Notes: generated from the letters alone by a model not told the origin. A stretch of 64,000 nt of DNA from Pseudoips prasinana (GCA_951640165.1 OX621240.1:3918713-3982712); one strand, 5' to 3'. Counted from the stretch's first letter, positions 21,801-32,404 are shown. Numbers and translations: made by a program.

Positions 21801-24800
21801 TATCGCACATCCTGAAAATAGTTTGTTCAGAATCGTTTACTGAATCGATTTATGTCATTTTTAATATAGGTAATTTTTTATTCCAAAATAATATGATAAC
21901 AACATAATATTCTAATTGGGGTGTTTGAGGGTGTGCGTTAATTAGGTTACATGTTGTATACAGGGACAATGTCACACAGATCATCCTAGCCCCAAACTAA
22001 GCAAAGCTGGTACTTATATAGATAGATAAATACTTAAATATATAGAAAACGTCCATGACTCAGAATCAAATATTCGTGATCATCCCACAAATATTTGGAC
22101 TTACCGGGATTCGAACCCAGGACCACCAGCTTCGTAGGCAGGAGATCTACTAACTAGGCTACGGTGACAGTCAATCTTTTATTATGTCTTCGTATTCTTT
22201 TTTTTCCTGTAGGTCCGTTCCATTTCGTAACCACTACTGGCCATCGCTTATCGCTGTATCTACCCTACATGACCAGCCCAGACAGTAGTGAAGGACATCG
22301 ATTATTTTTGTCTTCTTATTAATATTTCAATTTTTATTTTGTGATGTTTTCTTGGACCAGTTTTGTTTTTATTGTAGTGGGTGATCGCTTATGAGATTTA
22401 ATTTCTGTTCGTCTATTGTTCTTATGGCAAGTTAAGATGTCGGTAATCGTAGTAGTCCTTAGACTACAGTGATTAAGCCATAGCAGAGGTATAATAGGCG
22501 ACTAGAATTAATCAAAGTCCAGGTTAACTACTACCCACCCGAACTAAAAGAAGAAGGAACTAGACCGGAAGGAAAGTGCAATTGCATCCGCAAAGTCTGA
22601 AAAGTTGTCTATTATAAGGAGATAAAGCTCAATATAGATTCTACTCATGAACCAGAACAAATTACAGGAAACCAGTTTATGTAATACTAAAAAACTATTT
22701 GTGTCCTTCCATACAAATTGCGTAAGATTATCAACATTTTCGGAACGGATGGATTGATATTCACGGGACGTTCACTGGCAGATCTGATCTCACAAAGAAT
22801 CAGAATAATCCAGTCAATCGTGTAGTAAGATGTCATTGGGACTATAATAATAACTGTTTAAAGAAATAAAACCGACTTCAACTCATCTTCTTCTATTGGC
22901 GGCGCCATCTATTAATTACAAGACGCATTCTGAAATTCTCTTCATCGCCTCACCGAGGGCGTTGGCGTCACCCTAAATTTAATGGTGGGGCCCTCTCCTC
23001 TTCGGAATTGACTCTGGAGAGAAATTTCAACACAGAATCTTTAATCTGGTTAAATAAAATTGTGGCTCGCGTCATGATTAAGCAATTAATTACATGTGCG
23101 AGAAGCTACATTGAACCAAGTACGCACAACAGGGGAAAGGAGACACTATCCGAGAAATGTCTATGAATAAGTTTAAAAGAATTATAAAAGCCAAATGGTG
23201 TAGCAACTACTGCAAAACTTCTGATTATTTAAGTGACAAAACAGCTTGGGATTGAGTCGCTCTAATTAACACATTTAAATAGGTACAACGTAATTTTATA
23301 AATATTTAAAAAAAAGGATTCCTACTGAGATTTCTGGCAGTGTTTCTCAGTAGCTGCCACGTTATGAACTGCACGGTAGGGTAAAAAAAAATTAACGATT
23401 CCACACAAATGTAATATTTTAACGGAATAAATGACTATTGATTTTGATTTTGACTATTATGAATAGATTGACTGGGCGCCTAAATGCCTTGCCGATTGCT
23501 ATCTGAACGATAATGGCATGAACTATTAGTATAAGCTCCGTCTTACCTAAGCTAGACCTAACAACAAAGTTAGTCAATTGCCAAAATTACGACTGATCTC
23601 AATTTGTCGCTTGGTGTTCGAACTTACAAGTAGACCAAATCATCAGTAGGACGATAAAATGATTGATGATGATTGTACACTGTAGGTAACGGTCATCGTT
23701 GAGCGGTTGTAGGAACCTACGGCACCGGACGATTGCGTGGCTATAAATACTATGTTTGTGACATCCTCATTCTAGACACGTATTATTGAGAGATGGATGT
23801 TAAAACGTACTGGTACTACTAACTACGCCAATTTATTTATGAGATATGTATAAGATTCTTACCTGAGATTAGGAAGTTGAAAATAAACTACCCAATTATC
23901 GTCCGCTCAAACTAAAATTAAAGCGGCATTCATTTTAACATGAAACTTTTTAATTAAACATTGTATTACGCGGGCCGGGCGTTGGCCTCATCCGGCTCGA
24001 AGGACCATCATGTTAAAGCAGGTAGCTGGTGTGTAGGCAGGAGTATTTATGAAGAGTTACAATAAATTTAAATGATTATAAGACTATACGCGTATTTATT
24101 ACTCATAATACAGAATTAGAAATAAATGTTTTTTTTTTAAGACGATGCCCGTCTTAGGTAAATTAATCCCTGTGTCTCGGAGTACTTTACAAACATATAA
24201 TTGACGGACACAAAGTGCATCCAAACTCTACTATTTATGGATAGCACAAATAGTTGTCCTGCGCGGGAATCGAACCCGGGACACGAAGTGGAGAGGCGAC
24301 TGTTTTAACTGTTACGCCACACGTGCAGTCAGTATAATATGTATGTGGCGTTCATAAGTACAAGGTCCGTGGTAGTAGTAATAGACGCTTTGGTTACACG
24401 TCGCCTCCTAGGACTGCCCTACCGCCGCCGCGCCGCTAAGGCAACGCCGGATACAGATCATTATTTTAATAATATTCCGCCAGTCAGAACCAAAAATAAT
24501 ATTTGAATAAGTTGTTAATTTATCAGGCTTATCAAAGGATAGCTTCAAAATCGGCGTTTGTGGATCAGAGACAAAGTCGGTATACTTATTATGAGCTGAG
24601 ATGATGGAGCAACACTGGATACGTAGGGCTCATAATTTGCGAAAATGAAATGCGAGGTAAAAAGGACAAACCACCTTAAATTTTTAAGCTTGAATAATGT
24701 AACATAATAAAGAACATTGACTTTGTCATTGAAATATTTTATTTTATTTAATATCGATATCAAATGAAAGCGAAACGTCGCGTCGCTTCCATTTTATACC

Positions 24801-25708
24801 TTACAATTTTATTCTCCTCAATAATAACTCAAGCTCAGTTATGTAGTTATCATGTGGCCTAACCACAGAATAACTACCTGAACTTGATATTTAATCAACC
24901 TAATCAATTAATGTTGGTAACTAGGTAATAAGAAGGATCCGGTTATACGGTGGATACTTGTATTAATGATTATAAACATACCATCCGACTTGAAGCGAAG
25001 GTCAAACTGTTATCAAAACTCTTTATAAAACTCTCATGTTGAGAGTAAAATAAAACGATTAGAGATAAAAATAAGGCTCGCGCTTGGTGAGAACTCTTTT
25101 GTTAGTCTTTTTTTATGAACAAAGTGGTTTTTGTCATTCGTTTATTTTTATATCGAGCGCGCGTAGGCAAGATAATACACAGCATTCATATATTTTAGGT
25201 AAATAAATTAGTACGAAGACATTAAGTTATTTACGACAACGTAACATTTATAATAATAATTTTCCGGCACAATACGTAGCTACTTTTACCTACTTACGTT
25301 GCTCTACAAGTAAAAAAAATAAAGCTATCTCTATGGACAAAAAGGGAATTATATTTTTATTAGTGCGGTTAGTGCTCATAGTTGACTAATTGTAGTAACC
25401 TTGAGGATATATTAAGACCTACTTTTTTATTAGGTATAGATTGGCCAGTAGTATTTATAAAACAGGCAAAGGACATTGACCAAAATAGACTTAAACCACT
25501 CACTTGCTATAAGATTGGCCATAGTCCCAGAAGGGACAAACAAGGCCGCCTGCTTCCCCAGTATCGCAGCCAACTTGGTTTCCAGTGCATTCACCGTTGG
25601 ATCTTCCCCATATACATCGTCGCCTAGAGCAGAATTTACCATAGCGTGTTTCATAGCCTCTGTTGGCTTCGTTACTGTATCTGACCGTAAATCAACTATA
25701 TATGCCAT
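12806..25708 (-). CDS. Low-specificity L-threonine aldolase, complete seven-exon gene
   Basis: Exons 5' to 3': 25708-25504, 21162-21088, 20199-20033, 18251-18031, 15982-15846, 14474-14326 and 12970-12806. All junctions are GT-AG, phases are consistent, and the total is 1,119 bp or 372 residues. This PLP enzyme splits threonine and allo-threonine into glycine and acetaldehyde. Motifs seen: [10 protein letters not shown] (7-16), [15 protein letters not shown] (29-43), SGTMANLIA (60-68), [13 protein letters not shown] (137-149), [10 protein letters not shown] (171-180), then [11 protein letters not shown] (201-211) with K204 as the PLP-binding lysine. [13 protein letters not shown] lies in exon 5. 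The order and length match bacterial LtaE and animal homologues. ATG 25708 gives the family's short lead before DLRSDTVT. Introns carry LINE tails, SINEs, MITEs and two decayed exon copies (13882-14020 and 19039-19110). The gene looks intact. Confidence 0.95.
13015..13230 (+). repeat. RTE-like LINE 3' tail
   Basis: A broken frame reading [31 protein letters not shown], then DWPEIARD and AFAQQWD. This is the conserved end of RTE-type reverse transcriptase ORFs. It is inserted in intron 6 of threonine aldolase, antisense to the gene. Confidence 0.8.
13390..13590 (-). repeat. Family A SINE, truncated
   Basis: Shares TCATGATCCGATGG, GCGACACGACGGGAA and ACGTGCTCTCCGAGGGACG with the full copies at 4018 and 48786. 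The tRNA-like head is absent. Confidence 0.75.
13882..14020 (-). pseudogene. Decayed duplicate of threonine aldolase exon 6
   Basis: The minus strand reads CATAGTGCGCAAAGATATC, AGACAAACAGCTGACTGCCG and AGTCATTCTTGCAAAGATAC. These align in order with exon 6 words CATAGTGCTAGTGAAGATAT, AGACAAACAGTTTACTGCCG and AGTCAGTCTTGCAGAGACAC. The copy has small indels that shift the frame relative to the real exon. It keeps a GT at the donor position (CAT|GTGC), although the bases around it have changed. It lies about 310 bp beyond the real exon in the direction of transcription. This is a tandem exon duplication that has lost coding ability. Confidence 0.8.
14066..14239. mobile_element. Palindromic MITE, family P, copy 2
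   Basis: The arms match copy 1 (CAGTGCCTCTAGCACGAGTT on the left, GAACTCGTGCTAGAGGCAC on the right). The loop around GTTCTTAATAGTTTCC runs in the opposite direction to copy 1. It sits between the decayed and the real exon 6. Outer bases CATTTCCAATATAAGCT (about 14014) and AGCTTATACTGGAAATG (about 14240) are also inverted repeats. Confidence 0.9.
14660..14890 (-). repeat. Retroelement ORF remnant, class unsure
   Basis: The minus-strand frame includes [38 protein letters not shown] and [11 protein letters not shown]. These phrases look like the C-terminal end of an abundant lepidopteran retroelement ORF. I recognise the style, but cannot name the clade. It lies in intron 5 of threonine aldolase, in the same orientation as the gene. 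Confidence 0.45.
15017..15265. repeat. Two SINE heads in opposite orientation joined by a hairpin
   Basis: A forward tRNA-like head (GTGGCGTGGTTAGTAAATG, 15027) runs into a perfect palindrome at 15065-15100. A reverse tRNA-like head then follows, with GATCGAACCC at 15188 and CCAACCGAGGCAACTACC at 15239. The reverse part is the better preserved. Confidence 0.55.
15065..15100. repeat. Perfect palindrome (17-bp arms, 2-nt loop)
   Basis: TCACTGAGTTGCAGCGC, loop GG, then GCGCTGCAACTCAGTGA. It sits exactly where sequence switches from forward to reverse SINE-like material. There is no target duplication. Confidence 0.95.
15397..15430. repeat. Perfect palindrome (15-bp arms, 4-nt loop)
   Basis: AGCGCATTCTCCATG, loop AAAC, then CATGGAGAATGCGCT. 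It directly precedes the LINE tail at 15440. Confidence 0.95.
15440..15735 (+). repeat. Non-LTR retrotransposon 3' end (CR1/Jockey-like)
   Basis: A broken frame reads [14 protein letters not shown], then [16 protein letters not shown] and [11 protein letters not shown]. It is followed by GCATAAAAAAAG near the 3' end. This is the usual C-terminal tail of an insect LINE reverse transcriptase. It lies in intron 5 of threonine aldolase, antisense to it. The clade is inferred from style. Confidence 0.7.
16176..16316. mobile_element. 141-bp MITE, family R, copy 1
   Basis: Terminal inverted repeats AACGTCAGCACATCCAGC and GATGTGCTGGCGTCT, then CCCCAATCTGTCAAATTTC paired with GAAATTTGACAGGTTGGGG. GTAC lies at both ends. 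The other copies are at 34555, 53334 and 54368, all 141 bp. Confidence 0.92.
16385..16470 (+). repeat. tRNA-derived SINE head fragment, family B
   Basis: TAAGCCAGAGGTCGTGGG followed by TTCAATCCCC and TATGATGAGCATGAG. The body and tail are missing. Confidence 0.6.
17475..17600 (+). repeat. RTE-like LINE 3' tail
   Basis: It reads [20 protein letters not shown], then [12 protein letters not shown]. This is the same C-terminal block as at 13100 and 32560. It is antisense within intron 4. Confidence 0.75.
17958..17994. repeat. Perfect hairpin (15-bp arms, 7-nt loop)
   Basis: TGATGTATTTTCCTC, loop CCCACGT, then GAGGAAAATACATCA. It lies 36 bp beyond the exon 4 donor of threonine aldolase, so it is transcribed close to that splice site. 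Confidence 0.95.
18405..18640 (-). repeat. RTE-like LINE 3' tail
   Basis: The minus-strand frame reads [32 protein letters not shown], then decays. ATCATCATCACC at 18408 is the terminal trinucleotide run. It lies in intron 3 of threonine aldolase, in the sense orientation. Confidence 0.75.
19039..19110 (-). pseudogene. Partial duplicate of threonine aldolase exon 3
   Basis: The minus-strand frame reads [19 protein letters not shown] and then a proper donor, AAG|GTCAGTG. The real exon 3 ends [19 protein letters not shown] and AAG|GTTAGCG. The last 17-19 codons are therefore conserved at the protein level, with mostly synonymous differences. The 5' part of the exon cannot be recognised (only RHKPRDH-like residues remain), and no good acceptor is evident. 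It lies about 1 kb beyond exon 3 in the direction of transcription. It is either a decaying copy or an alternative 3' half. Decay is more likely. Confidence 0.75.
20634..20673. repeat. Near-perfect hairpin (17-bp arms, one mismatch)
   Basis: GAGCTGCAATGTTATAT, loop TTAATA, then ATATAACATTGTAGCTC. It lies in intron 2 of threonine aldolase, directly before the MITE-like sequence at 20674. Confidence 0.9.
20674..20840. mobile_element. MITE-like element, family S, copy 1
   Basis: It begins GCAAAAAACGAAACGTACG and contains a diverged inner pair (ATGATTGG and CCAATCGCAA). The right end is a weaker match. It resembles 40236-40372 in both ends and inner stem. Confidence 0.5.
21961..22168 (-). repeat. 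tRNA-derived SINE, family C, copy 1
   Basis: Reverse orientation: CAATGTCACACAGATCATCC at the tail and CCGGGATTCGAACCCAGGAC as the reversed B box. The head is around TAGTAGATCTCCTGCCTACG on the minus strand. It is very similar to 61941-62168. Confidence 0.85.
23380..23460 (+). repeat. LINE 3' tail
   Basis: It ends GGAATAAATGACTATTG, then ATTTTGATTTTGAC, the common 3' terminus of lepidopteran LINEs. The boundary upstream is not clear. Confidence 0.5.
24125..24335 (-). repeat. tRNA-derived SINE, family D
   Basis: On the minus strand the head is CACGTGTGGCGTAACAGTT, with the B-box-like CGGGTTCGATTCCCGCGC. The plus strand ends in a T run at 24130. Related sequence lies at 42840-43062. Confidence 0.75.
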
Positions 25709-26009
25709 GATAAACGTTTATATAATTTTCGTAACTACAAAATTAACTACGTGACAACTGTACGGACTGAACACCGGCTGTCGAATAACAACGGACGCAT
25801 GCTTAGGCATTCGCGATAAAATTACTATCATTTGAGAGTAATCGCCATCGATTCGTTCACCTTGAACTGCGATATCTCAATAAATAACAAAACATTTTTA
25901 CTAGATCTAAGCGTTTATCGCAGATTTTATTGTATTGTGCAGGTATTGTGTAACATACAACTACAAGTTTATGATAACCAGAGAGAATGTGATCATTTCA
26001 TTTCTAACC
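25709..26009 (-). other. Upstream region of threonine aldolase
   Basis: The promoter of the minus-strand gene should lie here. I see no clear TATA box and no confident initiator. Confidence 0.4.
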
Positions 26010-26054
26010 ATCCAAGCCGTAGACAGAGTTGGTTTCTCTGTCTACGATCCAAGC
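26010..26054. mobile_element. 29-bp palindromic micro-element with 8-bp target duplication, copy 1
   Basis: The left direct repeat ATCCAAGC (26010-26017) is followed by arm CGTAGACAGAG, loop TTGGTTT and arm CTCTGTCTACG (26018-26046). The second direct repeat ATCCAAGC is at 26047-26054. Both arms and both direct repeats are perfect. It equals copy 2 minus the four bases AAAC next to the loop. Confidence 0.85.
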
Positions 26055-26253
26055 ACATGTATCAACACGTTTCGAATGCAACACAATTATCGCTTTTATT
26101 TCAATGTAGTAAGTTCCATATTAGGCCATCCTGTCCATCCATCTATCATCCCGACATTGCGGTTCGTAACGGAATGTTGGCTAAACAGTTGTCATTCCTC
26201 CGAGGTTGTCAATAATTGATTTTCTTTGGTTGGTTAAACTGACCTAAAATTAT

Positions 26254-26302
26254 GTAATATACGTAGACAGAGAAACTTGGTTTCTCTGTCTACGGTAATA
26301 TA
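26254..26302. mobile_element. 33-bp palindromic micro-element with 8-bp target duplication, copy 2
   Basis: Direct repeat GTAATATA (26254-26261), arm CGTAGACAGAGAAAC, loop TTG, arm GTTTCTCTGTCTACG (26262-26294), then direct repeat GTAATATA (26295-26302). All matches are perfect. The target sequence differs from that of copy 1, which argues for two independent insertions. Confidence 0.85.
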
Positions 26303-28030
26303 ATAATAAAATAATTTGCGGTAAGTTAACGAAGTAATATACATTATACATAGGTTTTTATAACCGTTATTAATGTTCATTCAAGATTAATGGGACAAAG
26401 AAATAAACGATAGTACGGTTGACACGCATATGGTTCTCGGGACCGTCACTTTTAACTGAAAATCATTCTGAAACATGAATATTAATCAAAATTAAACTGC
26501 ATTAGTCATTTAGTTACGACAAAAAGTGCACTATTCAATCAAATCTATTAAATAGTGTTTTACCATTTACAATATAGGTACATATGTTAGATTAGAACAG
26601 AGATCCCGTCAGAAATGACCTGCTACCTAAAAAGTAGGTTAGGTTAGAACTGCGACCCCATCAGAAGCGGAAAGGTTCGTCTATTCGTTCAGGAAATTAT
26701 ATTTGTATGCCTTACTGCTAAGTTTTAACTGCTGCAAAGTTAATAAATATGCTTTTATAATTTTTAATTCACCAAGACTACTGTATAATGTATGTAAAAA
26801 CACTACATATGTATGTAAAATTGCCGGTTTAAATGAGTGCCATTAAGACTACAGTTGAGTTCTATATTAGCTGTACAGTGCTTCAACTAGAATTACCTCA
26901 TATTGCTGTATGTGTATGACTAACCATGGACTATGGCCAAAATATAAAATAATCAGATCTAGATGAACTCTTTAGTATCTTAGAACTCGTCGATAAGTTA
27001 TTGTATGTTACATAGTAAAAGACCAGGAATAATTCCACAGGCTAAACAACTACAAGAGAACTCAATTGGTTAACAGTTAAGGAACTAATTCTTATTTTTT
27101 TTCCTATCAGTAAATGTATCGGTACAGATCTATGACATGCATGTCGTAGAATATCCTCGCTACCGAAACTAAAGGAAAGAAAACGATAAGCTTGAAATGT
27201 TTTAAAATTCTATTGTTTCAACCGCTGATTATGCTTATCCACCCCTTTTACTCCCATAAAGGGTATAAATTTATCCTTACTGATTGAAAGCTAGGTTAGA
27301 AAAAATGTCTCAATAGAGAGCAAATACCACGGCTAGATGCTGATACGGGCACTGGAGACATCATAGTGTGGACTGTGTACAGACCAAGTGACCATTAAAC
27401 TTTAAAAACCTTAATATATCAATACTCTGTGTAGCAATCCGAAACAGCATATTATTATGTTTTGCTATTTATTTTTTATAAACGCATCAAGTATTTAATT
27501 TTTTTATAATATAGGTGGCAAATTAAACCGGTGAGTAATTTCACGAGCACTTTTTTCAATATATCTATAAGTATTATAGACCATGTGGTTCACATTTTAC
27601 AATTTTGATAGTGAATTTGTGTGCTTTGTAACAAGTAAATTTGATATGGACTAAATGCAAGTATTAAAGAACTGAACGCGCCCATAATTTGTTCTCGATT
27701 ACAGAAATAATGACAGCTGTCAGACGAACGTTATTCAATTGGTCACTGATCTGTATTTCACGTGTAATGTAAAATTTAGCCAATCAGGAGTGACAATATT
27801 TAACGGTCATCTTTCCATTTCCGTAATTGAAATCAAGCTGTAACGACAAGAAAGAAGTGTCGGCCAGTTGTCGTTAGCTTATTTTAAGTTGTTTTTTAAT
27901 TATAAAACTGTATTTTACTCAGCCATTTGCTGAGTGAATATGTTAACCGCATGCACATTTACTGAATTGGATATATCCTACTTTTCGAGCTTATTAAAAT
28001 AAGGAAAACCGTGTACTTATTTCGGCTAAA
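26303..28030. other. Intergenic sequence, no gene seen
   Basis: AT-rich DNA between the divergent threonine aldolase and myosin genes. No repeat family was identified. Confidence 0.6.
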
Positions 28031-28290
28031 ATCAACGTGAATCGGGCGTCGACCGGTCCATCCCTCCTACCAGTAACCGTCGGCTCTGGTGTGCTGTCAG
28101 TCGCGCGCTATCGTCATTTTGTAGGTATCAGCGCCGTGCGCGGTGACGGCAGACGCGAGAACAGAACAACGCCGAGTGTATCATAATCAGAGACGTGTGT
28201 TGTGTGTGTCGGTCTCAGTGACCGTTTAATGTGGTATTTAGTGTCGGTGTTGAATTGTAGTACGTGCCGCGCGGCGTGAAGGGCGGCGCG
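28031..28290 (+). promoter_or_regulatory. Promoter and 5' UTR region of the non-muscle myosin gene
   Basis: A locally GC-rich block before the ATG at 28291. It contains an arthropod initiator-like TCAGT at 28097-28101. Possible acceptors (TTTTGTAG near 28124 and GAATTGTAG near 28260) mean that the leader could instead come from an upstream exon. The sequence does not decide between these. Confidence 0.4.
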
Positions 28291-28635
28291 ATGGTGGACA
28301 TGGATAGGAACGATCCGGAACTCCGGTACTTGTCGGTGGACAGGAACAGCTTCAACGACCCGGCCACACAGGCAGAATGGACGCAGAAAAGGCTGGTGTG
28401 GGTGCCGCACGAGAACCAGGGCTTCGTGGCGGCGGGTATCAAAGGGGAGAGGGGTGATGAGGTTGAAGTGGAGATAGCCGAGTCAGGGAAGAGGATGCTG
28501 GTTCCTATAGATGATATACAGAAGATGAATCCTCCGAAGTTTGACAAAGTAGAAGACATGGCCGAGCTCACCTGTTTGAATGAGGCATCTGTGCTGCATA
28601 ACATCAAAGACAGATACTACTCCGGCTTGATCTAT
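28291..28635 (+). CDS. zip: Non-muscle myosin II heavy chain, first coding exon only
   Basis: The exon encodes 115 residues and ends in phase 0 at TAT|GTAAGT. It reads [51 protein letters not shown] and [14 protein letters not shown]. This is the start of class II non-muscle myosin heavy chain (Drosophila zipper), an about 2,000-residue actin motor for cytokinesis and morphogenesis. The exon covers the N-terminal SH3-like subdomain (about 33-82) and the first part of the motor head. The ATP-binding P-loop would be in a later exon. ATG 28291 has a good context (GGCGCGATGG); no ATG lies upstream in frame near it. The next exon, expected to start TYSGLFCVVVNPY, was not found downstream. Confidence 0.93.
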
Positions 28636-29029
28636 GTAAGTATTACACTTAATTCTAAGTTATCAATAAGTAACTTAACTCTAACTCATGAATTTTATAC
28701 CTTACTTCAGTACCTTATTTTACCATACCAATCAATCAAATCAATCAAACCAATTTAGTGGTCACCCACATAGAGAAAATCCCATCATCAGATGTTGGGT
28801 GATATAACAATATTACTTAGTTCCAGGTCTCATTATGTCCAGAATCTTTAACCACATTTAACATGTGACATACTTGATCTGGTTAATGTTACGTTGTAGC
28901 AGGGATTCCTTCAATTATTGACTTACTTTTCTTATTCAGAACAATAGTTAGAAAAGTTACCTACAAACATTATAATTCAGCCTGGTCTAGTTATCTTAGT
29001 ATTTGCTTCTTGCTTAATTTTAGTAGATA

Positions 29030-29170
29030 AGTTTGTGAGTGGGCAAAGGCCTCCTCCAACTTTTTCAATTTCTACTACTTGTATCAGTCTATCTTCATCA
29101 CTGCTGCCACTTGTTTGATGACATCATCCCAAATTTTCTGTGTTACTTTCCATTTTCCTTCTCTATGGTA
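29030..29170 (-). repeat. RTE-like LINE 3' tail, decayed
   Basis: GGGCAAAGGCCTCCTCCAAC followed by CATCATCCCAAATTTTCTG. This is the reversed form of the conserved tail. Confidence 0.5.
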
Positions 29171-30829
29171 GGTGACCCAATTTGAAAAAAAATAAAACTA
29201 AAGGTATTATATTTTTCTGACATAGGGGTCTCTTCTTGTTGAGACCTTCTATTAAGTGAAGAACACCTGTGTCAGAAAGTCACACTCTTCCATATCTAAA
29301 CAAATTTATTTTCATATTTTTTCATTTTGTCTTCTCATGTGCACTGTCCATTGCCATTTAAGCTCCCTGACTTTTTATGTTATGTCTAGGGCTGTATCTA
29401 CAACTATATCATCTTGTTTCAAATGGTGCTGTTTTTCCAAACTGTCTGGTTTGATCTGAATCAATGTGATTTTAAACCATATTTTTATATTTACATTTAT
29501 ATGTATAAATATACATTGCCCCGATTCTATACATAAAAAGTAAACTAATTTGAAAACTTTTTTAAAAGTAATTTAATTTTTAGTTTGTAACCACTTGTTT
29601 GGTCAAACTTAAGATATTTTACTCCTATTCTAAAACTTTCTTTGTAATCAACAAAGCTGCTTCAGGTCGGAATTTACTACACATTCTAATTTATTTAATT
29701 ATTAGGATATTATGATTTAGAATATTTTACAGCTAATATTACCACAGTGAGAGGCAGTAAAGTATTTGCAGGTTAGAATTACTATGTTCATTTACAAACA
29801 TTCTTGAATGAAGTCAGAGACATTCTAGAATATCTATAGATCAGAGAAATGTTAAGTGCTATAATCATATTGATCTCAAAAATATGTCATACTTTCTAAA
29901 TCATTCCCTCTGTTCATGTTCGTTGCTCTTCGTGAAATTAACCCTGAGCCAAGTTTCAAACCCCAAAAGTGCTAGGGTACCTCCCTAGTTAGTTAGTATT
30001 ATTTGCTAGTAAGCTTGAGCTCCTGCTATGTGTACCTCAATTATGCAGTGAAACAGTGAAAGCCCATATGAAAGGAAGAAGTTAAAATAAAAATAGATAT
30101 AGATTTCTTTGCAATAAACATGGGTACAAATTGATTAAGCTGTTACATATGCCTGTATTTCTAATTCATAAGCTTTGAGATTATTAAAATTTATTATTTA
30201 TGAGATATGTTTCATTTGACAATTTAATGTTCAATTGGAAATTCAATATAAAATTGTGACTTCAGATCAGTTGCTTAGTTTTAAACCTGTATCTGTTTGT
30301 ATATCCTTTGGCATTAACCCCCAAACAGATATCTATTTGTCATATTTTATTACATCCATTAAAAATTTCAGCCTTTTTCTAGTTAGAAAGGTGAGTATGA
30401 TATTTAATTTGTATTAAAATTTTCTCAAAACTCCATAATTGTGAAAATACTTCTGGTATCAAGTTATTTATTTCACAATCCACCTGACTAATTAAGAACC
30501 ATTATCTACACTTTCTGTTCAAACCCCCATTAACTGACACCTGAATTGGTACATACCAATTCCCTAATGAGTTTTTTAAACCAATATCCATATTTCAAGA
30601 ATGTTTGAAGGTTGACTGTGAATCATTACATACACATGAAGTCATACCTAAACTTATTTTAAATTAAGGCTTTTGTTCATGTTACAAAATGATTTTCTTA
30701 GAAAATTCTATCTCTGTGTGAGTCATCTTTATATTTGAGCAACGGTAACTTCCTAGAGGCTAGCAACTAGGCTAACTTATGGTACTGGAATCTACTTCCA
30801 GCCCCTCTGTCCTTGCAAGTGTATGGACA
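29171..30829. other. No gene seen; probable first intron of the myosin gene
   Basis: AT-rich sequence with no supported exon or named repeat. Confidence 0.5.
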
Positions 30830-31190
30830 CTTTCAACTACAGAAGCGGCTGTGATAACTTATCATCAGGTGACCCCAGTTGCTTGGAAATAAATGCAGTC
30901 TACAATAATGGATTTTTGACTGTCTATTTCCGTCTGGCAACATCACTGGAGTTAGCATGGTGATGACGTCCCATGTATAATAACATGCAAGTCTACGACT
31001 GTGATTATGGGCAGTGGTTACTCTAGTGTCAGAGTTGTTATAGCCACCCATTTGGTCTCTGACATGCCTAATGGGTTTCACCGGGATCAACAGTTTAACA
31101 TACCCTCTGACATATGGAGACACTCTGAATACAAACCAATTTGGTGGTCACCCATCTATGGACTGACCGCAAACCTGGTTTCTTAACTTT
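30830..31190 (+). repeat. Dispersed repeat, family Z (LINE-like)
   Basis: Words such as GGGCAGTGGTTACTCTAGTG, GTCAGAGTTGTTATAG and CACCCATCTATGGACTGACC recur in order at 59400-59570. The last one also recurs near 1020. Class not determined. Confidence 0.6.
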
Positions 31191-31884
31191 TTCATTGACT
31201 TAAGGACCATTGGTAGCAGTGGTAGTGGGAGTGGCTATGAGCGTTTCTGTATAGAGAGACAGAAGTCTTTGTCACTTTGTTTGCTGGGGAGAATTGGAAG
31301 CTATTACAGGATAAAAGCTATAAATACAATTTCCCTATATTAATAATGATATCATTCATAATTATTACCTTAGTATTTGTCATAATATATTTACAGGAAT
31401 CATGTTATTTATCAGTTTATTGAGTATCATATTTTTACTGTCTGATTATTAAAGTAAATAAGTTATATTTACAGATAGCAATGACATTAGTCATGACTTC
31501 ATTTTCAATATGAAACTTTAAACATATTTCCTGTGAATGGGTTTAGGCAAAAATCAGAACATCTGGATATACATAGAGTACATCAAAACTTTATGGTTTG
31601 TCATACAATATTCTACAAGATTTCATAATTCTCTTATAATACTTCTTACATCCAAGGTATAACTTTGTGACATACCCATTTATCATCATCTATTTCAAGG
31701 AAAATTGGTACTTTCTGAAAGAAAATCTTCCAATTGTTATCAGGTGACAACCCTTGATGCATTAAAGTTAATTCCAGCAAATATCTAATGAAATTTTGAT
31801 GCGTAAATTTTCATACAGCACAGATATAAACTTCTAAATACACTTTGAGCAAACATGCACTATATTTAAATATATTATATTATT

Positions 31885-32207
31885 GCCTCCATGGCCTAGG
31901 GTAGTTTGTATAACCACAGGTAATGAAATCCAGGGTTGGGCCAAAAATAAATTTGAAGTGTTCTAATAAGAAAAATATGCAGTATCAGCCTGAAGCCTGG
32001 AAATCGGTGGTGTTACTCCTCTGAACCATAAAGCCGTTGGTCCTGTATCTGAACATATCAGGTAGATCATATTCCATCGCAAGTGGTCTACGTTTGCAAA
32101 TATAATTTTGCAATATAATATACCCTGCTCAGATGCTTAGTTTCCATTGAGACTGTGCGCTATGGGCCAAATTCGACCAGGAGGACATTTTTATTATTAT
32201 TATTTTA
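31885..32207 (+). repeat. Family A SINE, diverged
   Basis: The head is ATTGCCTCCATGGCCTAGGG, the B-box region AATCCAGGGTTGGGCC and the tail CCAGGAGGACATTTTTATTA. It is weakly conserved in between. Confidence 0.6.
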
Positions 32208-32404
32208 TGATACATTAACTTTTTAGGTTTAAGGTTGCCTGGTAGAGAAAGCTTTTAGGGACAAGGTTGCCAATTGCATTAAAATAAGATAATTTCCTTT
32301 TTCGTATTCATTGTTTTGTTTTCATTTATTTTTGCAATAAAGTGTACTTACTTAAGCGACAGAATAAAATTACACGAAATTAAATAAAAGACAAAATTTA
32401 AAAA

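Larger units (their letters stand above)
21163..25503 (-). other. Intron 1 of the threonine aldolase gene
   Basis: At 4.3 kb this is the largest intron. It holds a family C SINE (21961-22168), a LINE tail (23380-23460) and a family D SINE (24125-24335). No other exon or gene was recognised. Confidence 0.75.

Noticed and set aside
25832..26219. Two overlapping frames (127 and 94 codons) as genes
   Set aside because: They run across the micro-element palindrome and its target duplication and show no protein motif. They are likely chance frames.
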